A stretch of DNA of 12,420 nt from NCBI GenBank assembly GCA_963612735.1, contig CAVDWX010000065.1:1-12420 (forward strand), given 5' to 3'. Positions 6,606 through 12,420 of this stretch are shown one piece after another. The position numbers were made by a program, and so were the translations under genes. The DNA is from CAVDWX01 sp963612735. GTDB taxonomy: Bacteria > Bacillota_I > Bacilli_A > RFN20 > CAG-826. The notes beneath the pieces are model-generated. The model was not told where the DNA came from. It worked only from the letters and a program-made list of their open reading frames with translations, and searched no databases. Numbering within the stretch: the first letter of the stretch is position 1; every line of letters begins with the position of its first letter.

Positions 6606-8801
6606 TTAAAAATTATAAGGGTCGATATTTATCGCTACGTTGACACTACTTTTTCCCATAAAAATATCTAAAACTTTCTTTAAGGCCTTTTGAACAGCTT
6701 CTAAATTCTTGTGCTTGATAAGAAGAGTTCTAATATAATGCTCATTTTCATATGGAATATAAGGCGTTGTCGGTCCTAAAACAATGGCTTTATCGTTTAA
6801 TTCTTCATTCAATATATCGATGATAGAATAAATGCTTCTAATGCAGGTATCTTCATTTTTACTACTACATGTCAAAGATGCTAGATAACAATAAGGTGGA
6901 TAATATTGCACTTTTCTGATTTGCATTTCTTTTTTATAAAATAATTCATAATCTTGTCGAGCAGCATATGTAATAGCGTAATGACTTGGCGAATAAGTTT
7001 GAATAATGGCAACACCTTTTTTGTCACTTCTTCCACTTCTTCCAATGGCTTGAGTGATGAGTTCAAAAGCTCTTTCACTACTCCTAAAGCTTGGCATATT
7101 GAGTCCGATATCAGCGGAAACAATGCCAACGAGTGTGACAAGAGGAAAATCATGTCCTTTGGCAATCATCTGTGTCCCTATCAAAATATCAGCTTCATGA
7201 TTTGCAAAAGAAGCAATAATTTTTGGAATTTTCGTTCTAATTTTCGCACTGTCACTATCTAATCTTAAAGTTTTAGCGTAGGGAAATAATCGATGCACTT
7301 CTTCTTCGATTCTTTCGCTTCCAAATCCCGTTTTCATCAAATAAGGGGATCCGCATTCTGGACAATTAGAAGGAAGAGGTTCAACATAATCGCAGTGATG
7401 ACATTTGAGCATATTGTCTTCCTTATGATAAGTAAGAGCGATTCCACATGTATGGCAGTGAAAAGTATATCCACACTGCCGACATGAAACGCTTGAAGAA
7501 AAGCCTCGTCTGTTAATCAACAGAATAGCTTGCTCATTATTTGCTAACACACGTGCTATTTCTTTTCTTAACGCCAATGAAAAAATGTAGCTTTCTTTAT
7601 CAATATTTCGATAATCGAGAAGATTAACAATCGTTGTTTTAGGAAGAGTATTATTATTAATTCTTTTATTCATCCTTAAGAGGTAATAGACCTTATTTTG
7701 TGCTCTTGCACGTGATTCTAATGAAGGAGTGGCGCTTCCTAATAGTACCTTTGCGCAATGCATTTTCCCTCTCATAATAGCTACTTCTCGAGCGTGATAA
7801 AAAGGAGGGGTATCTTGTTTATAAGATTCGACATGTTCTTCGTCTAATATGATGAGACCAATATTATTAAGTGGCGCAAATATCGCGCTTCTTGCACCGA
7901 TCACGATTTTACATTCCCCTTTAGCAATTTTACGGTATTCATCATATTTTTCCGCTGGGGTAAGTTCGCTATGAAGGATGGCAACATTAGAAGCAAATCT
8001 TCTTAAAAAATATTCATTCATCATCGGCGTTAATGAAATTTCTGGAACGAGCATTAAAACGGATTTACCTTCTTTTAAGGTTTGCTCGCTTAAGGTGAGA
8101 TAAACCTCAGTTTTCCCGCTTCCCGTCACCCCTTCTAAAAGATAGACTTCATCATGAGAACAATTAAATTCATCGATAACTTTTTTCTGTTCTTCGCTTA
8201 ATTCTTTAGGCTTTGATAAAGGATAAAAGGGGATAGATAATCTTCTTTTTTCTTCCTTTATCACTTTAATTCTTTGCAATTCAATCAATTTATTGACCAC
8301 TGAAACGGATTTGATTTCTTTTTTTAAGACTTTCTTTTCTCTTACAATTAATCTTAATATTTCAATTTGTTTATCCGTTAAATTTTCTTCATTATCAGTA
8401 AGTGGGACTAGATATTTATCATAAGCAATTTTAGGAGCTTTTAAAGATGATCTTCTCACATTCAAAGAGGGAGGCAACATCGCTTGAAGAACCGATATTT
8501 TACTCGCTAAATAATAAGAAGATATCTTATCAACTAAACATAATAAATCATCATTAAGAAGTCTTTCTTCATCTAAAACATCATTAACATAAGAAAGAGT
8601 GAATCCTAATTCTTTTTCATATTCTTCTTTTGATATATTTATGTCTTTTACATTAACGACATAACCGACAATAGATTTATTATTAAAAGTGATTAAAACA
8701 CGAAATCCAACTTCCACTTTTTTATCTAAATTATAGATATAAGAAAAAGGACGATTGAGATGCTGATTGCTATATTCGATGAGCACTTCTAATATCTTCA
8801 T
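6606..8801 (-). CDS. priA: Primosomal protein N' / replication restart helicase PriA
   Basis: 3'-5' DNA helicase that recognises abandoned forks and reloads the replisome. The 731-residue protein is a full-length member. The N-terminal DNA-binding part covers about 1-110 and a winged-helix-like part about 135-190. The helicase core has Walker A GVTGSGKT (224-231), DEEH (320-323), GSATPS (355-360), GTQMIAKGHD (542-551) and motif VI QAIGRSGR (584-591). Eight cysteines (440, 443, 449, 452, 467, 470, 480, 483) form the two zinc sites inserted in the second helicase lobe. The ATG at 8801 gives the typical N-terminus (MKILEVLIEYS). Just upstream is TATAAT with a 12-base gap to the ATG and no ribosome site. 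In most Bacillota rpoZ and coaBC separate gmk from priA; here gmk is directly upstream, apart from a terminator. Confidence 0.97.
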   Translation of the reverse strand: MKILEVLIEYSNQHLNRPFSYIYNLDKKVEVGFRVLITFNNKSIVGYVVNVKDINISKEEYEKELGFTLSYVNDVLDEERLLNDDLLCLVDKISSYYLASKISVLQAMLPPSLNVRRSSLKAPKIAYDKYLVPLTDNEENLTDKQIEILRLIVREKKVLKKEIKSVSVVNKLIELQRIKVIKEEKRRLSIPFYPLSKPKELSEEQKKVIDEFNCSHDEVYLLEGVTGSGKTEVYLTLSEQTLKEGKSVLMLVPEISLTPMMNEYFLRRFASNVAILHSELTPAEKYDEYRKIAKGECKIVIGARSAIFAPLNNIGLIILDEEHVESYKQDTPPFYHAREVAIMRGKMHCAKVLLGSATPSLESRARAQNKVYYLLRMNKRINNNTLPKTTIVNLLDYRNIDKESYIFSLALRKEIARVLANNEQAILLINRRGFSSSVSCRQCGYTFHCHTCGIALTYHKEDNMLKCHHCDYVEPLPSNCPECGSPYLMKTGFGSERIEEEVHRLFPYAKTLRLDSDSAKIRTKIPKIIASFANHEADILIGTQMIAKGHDFPLVTLVGIVSADIGLNMPSFRSSERAFELITQAIGRSGRSDKKGVAIIQTYSPSHYAITYAARQDYELFYKKEMQIRKVQYYPPYCYLASLTCSSKNEDTCIRSIYSIIDILNEELNDKAIVLGPTTPYIPYENEHYIRTLLIKHKNLEAVQKALKKVLDIFMGKSSVNVAINIDPYNF

Positions 8802-8832
8802 ATGTCAGTTTATATTATAAACTAAGATTATA
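8802..8832 (-). promoter_or_regulatory. Putative priA promoter with very short or no leader
   Basis: Two TATAAT hexamers lie upstream of priA on the minus strand, at 8832-8827 and 8819-8814. The nearer one ends 12 bases before the ATG, so a transcript from it would have a leader of about 5-6 bases, and no Shine-Dalgarno sequence is present in either case. The -35 region is not recognisable. A promoter is expected here because a terminator-like hairpin separates gmk from priA. Confidence 0.5.
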
Positions 8833-8833
8833 T

Positions 8834-8856
8834 AAAAAAGACTAGATTAACTAGCC
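8834..8856 (-). terminator. Rho-independent terminator overlapping the gmk stop codon
   Basis: On the minus strand GGCTAG-TTAAT-CTAGTC forms a 6-pair stem (8856-8851 with 8845-8840; five Watson-Crick pairs and one G-U) with a 5-base loop, followed at once by six T (8839-8834). The last coding bases of gmk lie in the left arm and its TAA in the loop. The stem is short, but the layout is that of an intrinsic terminator; it separates gmk from priA. Confidence 0.65.
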
Positions 8857-9422
8857 AATTTATTTTTAATAAGTCTCACTATTTGAGCGGATGCTCTCGC
8901 AACAGTATCGTTTAAGATTATATAATCATATCCCGCGGTCATACTCATCTCTTTTTCACCTTTAAGGAGTCTTTCTTTTATCACTTCTTCGGTTTCGGAT
9001 TGTCGTCTTCTAATTCTTTCCTCTAAAGCGGCAATAGAAGGTGGATTTAAGAAAAATGAGATGACATCATCACGCCCTTTTACTTTTTCAAAGACTTGAT
9101 TTGCTCCATTTATTTCAATTTCAAGGAGGACAATATGTCCTTCGTTTAATAATTGTTCAACTTTATCTTTGGGTGTGCCATATCGATTTCCAACAAATTC
9201 CGCCCATTCTAAGAAATTACCTTTATCAATATTTTCTTGAAACACTTCGGGGGTGACAAAATAATAATCGACACCATCGACTTCTTTTTCCCGAGGTTTA
9301 CGAGTGGTCATGGAAATGGAATATTTGATATCTAAATCAGAATGCGCCATGATGTAACGGCGAACAGTTCCTTTTCCCACTCCAGATGGTCCACTTAAGA
9401 TGATGAGCAATCCCTTTTTCAT
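8847..9422 (-). CDS. gmk: Guanylate kinase
   Basis: Phosphorylates GMP to GDP using ATP in the cytoplasm; needed for GTP and dGTP synthesis. The 191-residue protein has family length. Features are P-loop GPSGVGKGT (11-19), the GMP-binding block SMTTRKPREKEVDGVDYYF (37-55) with its arginines, EWAEFVGNRYGTP, EIEINGANQV (about 98-107) in place of the more common EID.QGA, and the lid arginines RIRRRQSE. A longer reading to 9461 lacks a plausible start; the ATG at 9422 gives the standard MKKGLLIILSGPSG. It is monocistronic by sequence: a good promoter ends almost at the ATG, and a hairpin terminator overlaps the stop. Divergent from rqcH. Confidence 0.97.
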   Translation of the reverse strand: MKKGLLIILSGPSGVGKGTVRRYIMAHSDLDIKYSISMTTRKPREKEVDGVDYYFVTPEVFQENIDKGNFLEWAEFVGNRYGTPKDKVEQLLNEGHIVLLEIEINGANQVFEKVKGRDDVISFFLNPPSIAALEERIRRRQSETEEVIKERLLKGEKEMSMTAGYDYIILNDTVARASAQIVRLIKNKLAS

Positions 9423-9461
9423 ATTAATGTAATTATAAAAAATTCTTTTATATATAGTCAA
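9423..9461 (-). promoter_or_regulatory. gmk promoter, predicted leaderless
   Basis: This is the best promoter in the window: TTGACT (9461-9456), an 18-base spacer, and TATAAT (9437-9432) on the minus strand. The box ends 9 bases before the ATG at 9422, so the expected RNA start lies about 2-3 bases before the start codon. No Shine-Dalgarno sequence can fit, so gmk should be translated from a leaderless or near-leaderless mRNA. The same 70-base gap must hold the divergent rqcH promoter; candidates there, such as TATTAT (9465-9470) or TGC-TAAACT (9471-9478), are weak. Confidence 0.7.
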
Positions 9462-9492
9462 TAATATTATGCTAAACTTTTATTGATTAATT

Positions 9493-10884
9493 ATGAAAAT
9501 AACGTACAAAAATATAAATCAAATTGCTAACGATATAAAGGACAAAGTTGTTTCTAACCATATTTCTAATATCGTTATAGTCAATAGCAGCGATATCTTA
9601 TTAACCTTTTCTTTTTACCGAAAAGAGAAGCTCCTCATATCGATAAATCACACTAATCCATTCGTGAGCTTCATCAAAAGTGAAAATAATATCTCCACTA
9701 TTTTAGGAAAATTAAACGATACCCTGCGCAAAGAAATTAGGGATGGATTGCTCGTTGATGTCAAGCCGTTAAACGAAGATAGAGTTATTGAATTTACCAT
9801 TTATAAAGTTGATGAATTTTACCAAAAACAAATTATTTATCTCGTCATTGAATTAATACCCACAAAACCTAATCTATTGCTATTAAATAAAGATAGAAGC
9901 ATCATTTATGCAACCCATTTTACTACTTTAGATGCAACTAGATTAGTCTTAAAAGATCAACCCTATACCCTCATAGAGAAAAATAAAGAAGTCAAAATTA
10001 TTGATGATAATTTTAATTTAGAGGCTTATAAAGAGGAAGCAAATAAATATTATGAAGAAGCACTCATTAAAAGAAAAAATGAAAAATTTGCCCCTTTATA
10101 TCACTTCTTGAAAAATAAGAAGAAATCATTAGAAAGAAAGATAGTTTCATTAAATAAAGAAATAGATAACGCTAAAAACGCTCCTAAATATCTTGAAATC
10201 GGTAATGCACTACTTGGCTATATCAATAATGAAGATGAATTAAATATTTACTTAAAAGAAAACAACATTAAATACAATGAGTTGATGAATGTATCAGCGA
10301 ATGCACAAATTTATTTTAAAAAATATAAGAAATGTAAAAGAGCCATCGAAATGGCCCAAAATGAAATTGATAACGCTAATAAATTAATTGATGAATATAG
10401 TCTAATCTTAAATAGCTGGCCTTATTATAATGATGAAGAGCTCATAGATTTAGAATCGATCTATGTCCCTAAAAAGAACAAAAAGAAAAACGAACACACC
10501 GCTTTAATTCCTTCCTATATCATACTCAACAATACCAAAATCGGTTTTGGTAAAAACGATAAACAAAACGAATATCTCACTTTTAAAATAGCAAAAAAAG
10601 ATGACACGTATCTTCATATCAAGGATTATCACGGGGCGCATGTCATTATTTTTAGCAGTAACCCAACGAATGAAGAATTGCTTATTGCTAGCGAAATAGC
10701 CCTTATTTTATCTAATAAAGAAAGTGGAAATATCATCTATACAAAAGTTAATAATTTAAAAAAGAGTTCCACTACTGGACTAGTTAACTTTGTTAACTAT
10801 AAAGAAATAACTCTAAATAATGTAAGAGATTCCACTAAGGAATTATTGCTATTAGCTAAAGAATTAAATTCTAATAAAAACTAA
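9493..10884 (+). CDS. rqcH: Compact RqcH/NFACT (FbpA) family protein, ribosome quality control
   Basis: RqcH binds stalled 50S-peptidyl-tRNA and adds alanine tails that mark the nascent chain for decay. The 463-residue protein has an NFACT-N domain (about 1-165) with the tRNA-recruiting Asp-Arg pair kept as D96-R97 in NEDRVIEF, a lysine-rich coiled-coil middle (about 177-320), and a C-terminal NFACT-R/DUF814 domain (about 340-445) with IGFGKNDKQNEYLTFK and YLHIKDYHGAHVII (373-386), where Tyr373 replaces the usual Trp. Typical members are about 550-580 residues with a helix-hairpin-helix domain between NFACT-N and the coiled coil. Only about 30-40 residues lie there, so that domain seems to be missing. 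The frame is intact and on the opposite strand to its neighbours. No ribosome site precedes the ATG. It converges with the lipoprotein array across a 12-base gap. Confidence 0.9.
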   Translation: MKITYKNINQIANDIKDKVVSNHISNIVIVNSSDILLTFSFYRKEKLLISINHTNPFVSFIKSENNISTILGKLNDTLRKEIRDGLLVDVKPLNEDRVIEFTIYKVDEFYQKQIIYLVIELIPTKPNLLLLNKDRSIIYATHFTTLDATRLVLKDQPYTLIEKNKEVKIIDDNFNLEAYKEEANKYYEEALIKRKNEKFAPLYHFLKNKKKSLERKIVSLNKEIDNAKNAPKYLEIGNALLGYINNEDELNIYLKENNIKYNELMNVSANAQIYFKKYKKCKRAIEMAQNEIDNANKLIDEYSLILNSWPYYNDEELIDLESIYVPKKNKKKNEHTALIPSYIILNNTKIGFGKNDKQNEYLTFKIAKKDDTYLHIKDYHGAHVIIFSSNPTNEELLIASEIALILSNKESGNIIYTKVNNLKKSSTTGLVNFVNYKEITLNNVRDSTKELLLLAKELNSNKN

Positions 10885-10896
10885 GAAAAATGAATT

Positions 10897-11391
10897 TTAG
10901 CTAAGAACAGGATAAAGCCATGCCGAAAACAATAATTGTAAAGGGTTATTAGTCCTTAAAGAAATCGAACAATAAAACGTTTTATTACTATCATCACTTG
11001 AGGAAATGCGAGGAACAAAAAAGCAACCATAATCATCTTTATAAGCAATTTTAGTTCCATATGAGCCATCATACGCATCAGAAAAATTAGAAAATGTATA
11101 ATAAGGCATTTTCTCTTCTTCTTGGTAATAATATAAATCCAACGAATAATAAGCGGGTCTAACATAATCTTCGATAACATTGATTCCATTAGCTATATTA
11201 AATTCTTCTTTGTAAATTCGCTTAATTCTTAAAAAAAGAGTAACGCTATAAGTACTATTCTCGCCAGAATAAAGTCCTTCACAAATGTAGTTTTTCCGCT
11301 TCGTCGAATATGAAGCATCAACACATGAAGATATAGAAAATAGAATCAAAAATAGTGAAATAGTTTTTAAAATAGTGATCAATTTTTTCAT
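10897..11391 (-). CDS. Putative lipoprotein, third and intact copy of a tandem family
   Basis: Family not recognised. The 164-residue product starts with a lipoprotein signal peptide (K2, K3, hydrophobic 4-20) and a lipobox ISSC with the lipidated Cys23, so it should sit on the outer face of the membrane. The mature part shares with its two neighbours the blocks GLYSGEN (39-45), IYKEEF (59-64), NVIEDYVRPAYYSL (71-84) and YKDDYGCFF (117-125). Two cysteines, C123 and C141, are conserved in all three copies and could form a disulfide. AAGGA lies 7 bases before the ATG, and the start is 3 bases after the stop of the previous copy, indicating cotranscription. No catalytic motif is apparent. It ends 12 bases from rqcH, which runs toward it. 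Confidence 0.85.
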   Translation of the reverse strand: MKKLITILKTISLFLILFSISSCVDASYSTKRKNYICEGLYSGENSTYSVTLFLRIKRIYKEEFNIANGINVIEDYVRPAYYSLDLYYYQEEEKMPYYTFSNFSDAYDGSYGTKIAYKDDYGCFFVPRISSSDDSNKTFYCSISLRTNNPLQLLFSAWLYPVLS

Positions 11392-11394
11392 TAT

Positions 11395-11882
11395 TTATTC
11401 CTTAATAAGAAATAAGATAGATCCGATATAATGTTCCTTTTTTGTATTATCAAAATATAAAAGAGTACAGTAAATAAGTGAATACATTTCTTTATTTGGT
11501 TTAAAAGCACAAGGTTGAAACCAGCAGTTATTACTGTCTCTATATGACACTAATTCGTTAGTAACTTCTTCATAAGCATCCTTAAAATTTAAAAATGAAG
11601 CATATTCCTTTTCTACGCCGTTATCAAAATAATAAAGATATAAAGAATAGTATGCCGGCCGCACCGAATCCTTGATAACATTAGTTCCTTTCTTAGCGTC
11701 ATATTCTTCTTTATATATTTTCGTAATTCGTAAATAGATATTGTCATTATGATAATAATTTAATCCTTCATAAAGTCCAGGAACGATGATATTTGTCCTT
11801 TTTGTTTCATAAGAATCATCAGTGCATGAAGAAAGAGTATCTATAAATAAAATAATAAAGATAAAGTTAATTCGCCCTTCAT
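11395..11882 (-). pseudogene. Second tandem lipoprotein copy, frameshifted just after the start codon
   Basis: From the ATG at 11882 the frame reads 13 codons and stops. The frame one base back encodes a full paralogue: hydrophobic INFIFIILFID, lipobox LSSC, then IYKEEYDAKKGTNV, VRPAYYSLYLYYF, NNCWFQP and IYCTLLYF, running to TAA at 11395. That frame has no start codon: it is closed by TGA just upstream. One extra base in AAGGG (11879-11875) would join the ATG to the signal peptide and give a 162-residue lipoprotein, close to the intact 164-residue copy. Support for this ATG as the ancestral start is a GGTGA seven bases upstream and a TAATG overlap with the restored frame of the first copy. 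A recent one-base deletion is most likely; sequencing error or recoding remain possible. Confidence 0.8.
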
Positions 11883-12381
11883 TATAAAGTCACCAATGGC
11901 TCAAAAAATATGCCTAATTTTAAAGATAATGCCGAAGAATTAAGGTAAACATCATAAGTACAGTAAGTAGCGTTTTTCTCAAAATAAGTAAAAGGCATTA
12001 ACTCACAATCATTTTTATCTTTATATGTAACTGGTTTTTTGATGAACCATCAAAGTCTTTTAAAGTGTCAAAGTTATAAACAACATTTTTGTCACCATTA
12101 AGAAGTGTAAACATATTAAGAGAATAATAATTATTTTTAACTAAATCTTTGACAACATTAATGTTTTTGGCTTTTTTATAATCGCTTTTACTAATGGATG
12201 TTGCCTCTAAATAAATTAACGTGTCATCGTAATAATTTTTGCCACTATAAAACCCAGCAACAAAATAGTTGATACGGCATGTATAGGATTCCAAAGAAGG
12301 GATGTAACACGATGTTAAAAGAAACAGATTGATAATTAACAAAAATAATAAGGATGTCTTTTTATTAACAAAACTCTTCAA
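11882..12381 (-). pseudogene. First tandem lipoprotein copy, frameshifted at an A6 tract
   Basis: The frame from the TTG at 12381 gives a signal peptide with lipobox LTSC (Cys25), then GFYSGKNYYDD, NINVVKDLVKNNYYSL and KDFDGSS, and ends early at 127 residues after a tail unlike the family. From the A6 tract at 12040-12035, the frame one base back continues the family: KKPVTYKDKNDCELMPF, then ATYCTYDVYL, ending at TAA 11884-11882. That stop overlaps the ATG of the second copy. One added A restores a 166-residue protein with both conserved cysteines. The zero-frame bases at the break are A AAA AAC, a classic -1 slippery heptamer, so expression by frameshifting or polymerase slippage cannot be excluded. 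The start is uncertain: TTG is the only usual start codon in the frame before TAG (12393-12391), no ribosome site is visible, and a TATAGT (12388-12383) abuts it. Confidence 0.78.
12034..12040 (-). other. A AAA AAC slippery heptamer at the frameshift of the first lipoprotein copy
   Basis: Read in the zero frame of the upstream part, the bases fall as xxA AAA AAC, the exact X XXY YYZ phase of known -1 frameshift sites. A -1 shift here would enter the frame that carries the rest of the lipoprotein. No strong downstream stem or upstream Shine-Dalgarno-like stimulator is obvious, so a plain homopolymer deletion is the simpler reading. Confidence 0.45.
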
Positions 12382-12420
12382 AACTATAATCTAACATAGA
12401 AAGACTAATTGTTAAATAGC
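12382..12420. other. Window-edge sequence upstream of the lipoprotein array
   Basis: These 39 AT-rich bases hold no gene. On the minus strand TTAACA and TATAGT are present but 21 bases apart, too far for a standard promoter, so the promoter of the array is not resolved here. Confidence 0.4.

Larger units (their letters stand above)
10897..12381 (-). repeat. Tandem array of three lipoprotein paralogues, units of about 490-500 bp
   Basis: Three head-to-tail units (12381-11882, 11882-11395, 11391-10897) encode related lipoproteins of 166 (restored), 162 (restored) and 164 residues. Shared landmarks are the lipobox, G(L/F)Y.G.N, NV(I/V).D.V...YYSL, Y(K/R)D...C and .YC. Copies two and three are clearly closer to each other (IYKEE, VRPAYYSL) than either is to the first. 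Junctions are a TAATG overlap and a 3-base gap, so they form one transcription unit. The similarity is at protein level; I did not find long identical DNA stretches. Confidence 0.85.

Noticed and set aside
6881..7487. Several short open frames on both strands inside priA
   Set aside because: They lie wholly within the priA coding region, which has every helicase motif in frame; none has its own signals.
10885..10896. Bidirectional terminator between rqcH and the lipoprotein array
   Set aside because: The gap is 12 bases and the surrounding CTAA/TTAG repeat is bulged and short; not convincing.
10956..11189. Minus-strand 77-codon frame inside the third lipoprotein copy
   Set aside because: It overlaps the intact lipoprotein gene in another frame and has no family resemblance.
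1..12420. CRISPR array, tRNA, rRNA, riboswitch, IS element or attachment sites
   Set aside because: No regularly spaced direct repeats, no tRNA-like cloverleaf, no conserved riboswitch leader, and no transposase or terminal inverted repeats were seen on either strand. Read by eye only.

Overview
The window is AT-rich DNA from a low-GC Gram-positive lineage (Bacillota or Mycoplasmatota type). Almost every gene is a housekeeping gene, in the order typical of the gmk-priA-rsmB-rlmN-prpC-prkC-rsgA-rpe cluster of Bacilli. Identified stop codons are nearly all TAA, with one TAG and no TGA. The serine/threonine kinase lacks the membrane and PASTA parts that sense peptidoglycan, which together with the base composition hints at a wall-reduced or Mollicutes-like relative. 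That placement is inference; no rRNA or other phylogenetic marker was tested.

Layout, by strand. On the minus strand, from 5983 down to 1, lies a tightly packed operon: an RsmB-like protein that has lost its catalytic cysteines, RlmN, the PP2C phosphatase PrpC, a soluble PrkC kinase, the ribosome GTPase RsgA, ribulose-phosphate 3-epimerase, and an unrecognised five-helix membrane protein cut by the window edge. Junctions run from 8-base overlaps to 5-base gaps, with two TAATG stop/start overlaps. Upstream on the same strand are a small DUF1904-like protein with a polyacidic tail (6529-6071), PriA (8801-6606) and Gmk (9422-8847). Gmk has its own promoter and a hairpin terminator that overlaps its stop codon. 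On the plus strand, 9493-10884 encodes a compact RqcH/NFACT protein that appears to lack the HhH domain. Converging on it from the right, on the minus strand, is a tandem array of three related lipoprotein genes (12381-10897). Only the last is intact; the first two each carry one single-base frameshift.

How the genes fit together. Most of the window serves translation and its control: rRNA methylation (RlmN), 30S maturation (RsgA), rescue of stalled 50S subunits (RqcH), and a kinase/phosphatase pair whose partners in Bacillus include the RsgA homologue CpgA. Gmk supplies GDP and PriA restarts replication. The rpoZ, coaBC, def and fmt genes that usually lie between gmk and rsmB are absent here.

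The points most worth a second look are the RsmB pseudoenzyme, the lipoprotein array with two matching frameshifts (one exactly at an A AAA AAC heptamer), the acidic-tailed DUF1904-like protein, the stripped-down PrkC and RqcH, and TATAAT boxes placed so close to start codons that gmk, priA and the rsmB-like gene look leaderless.
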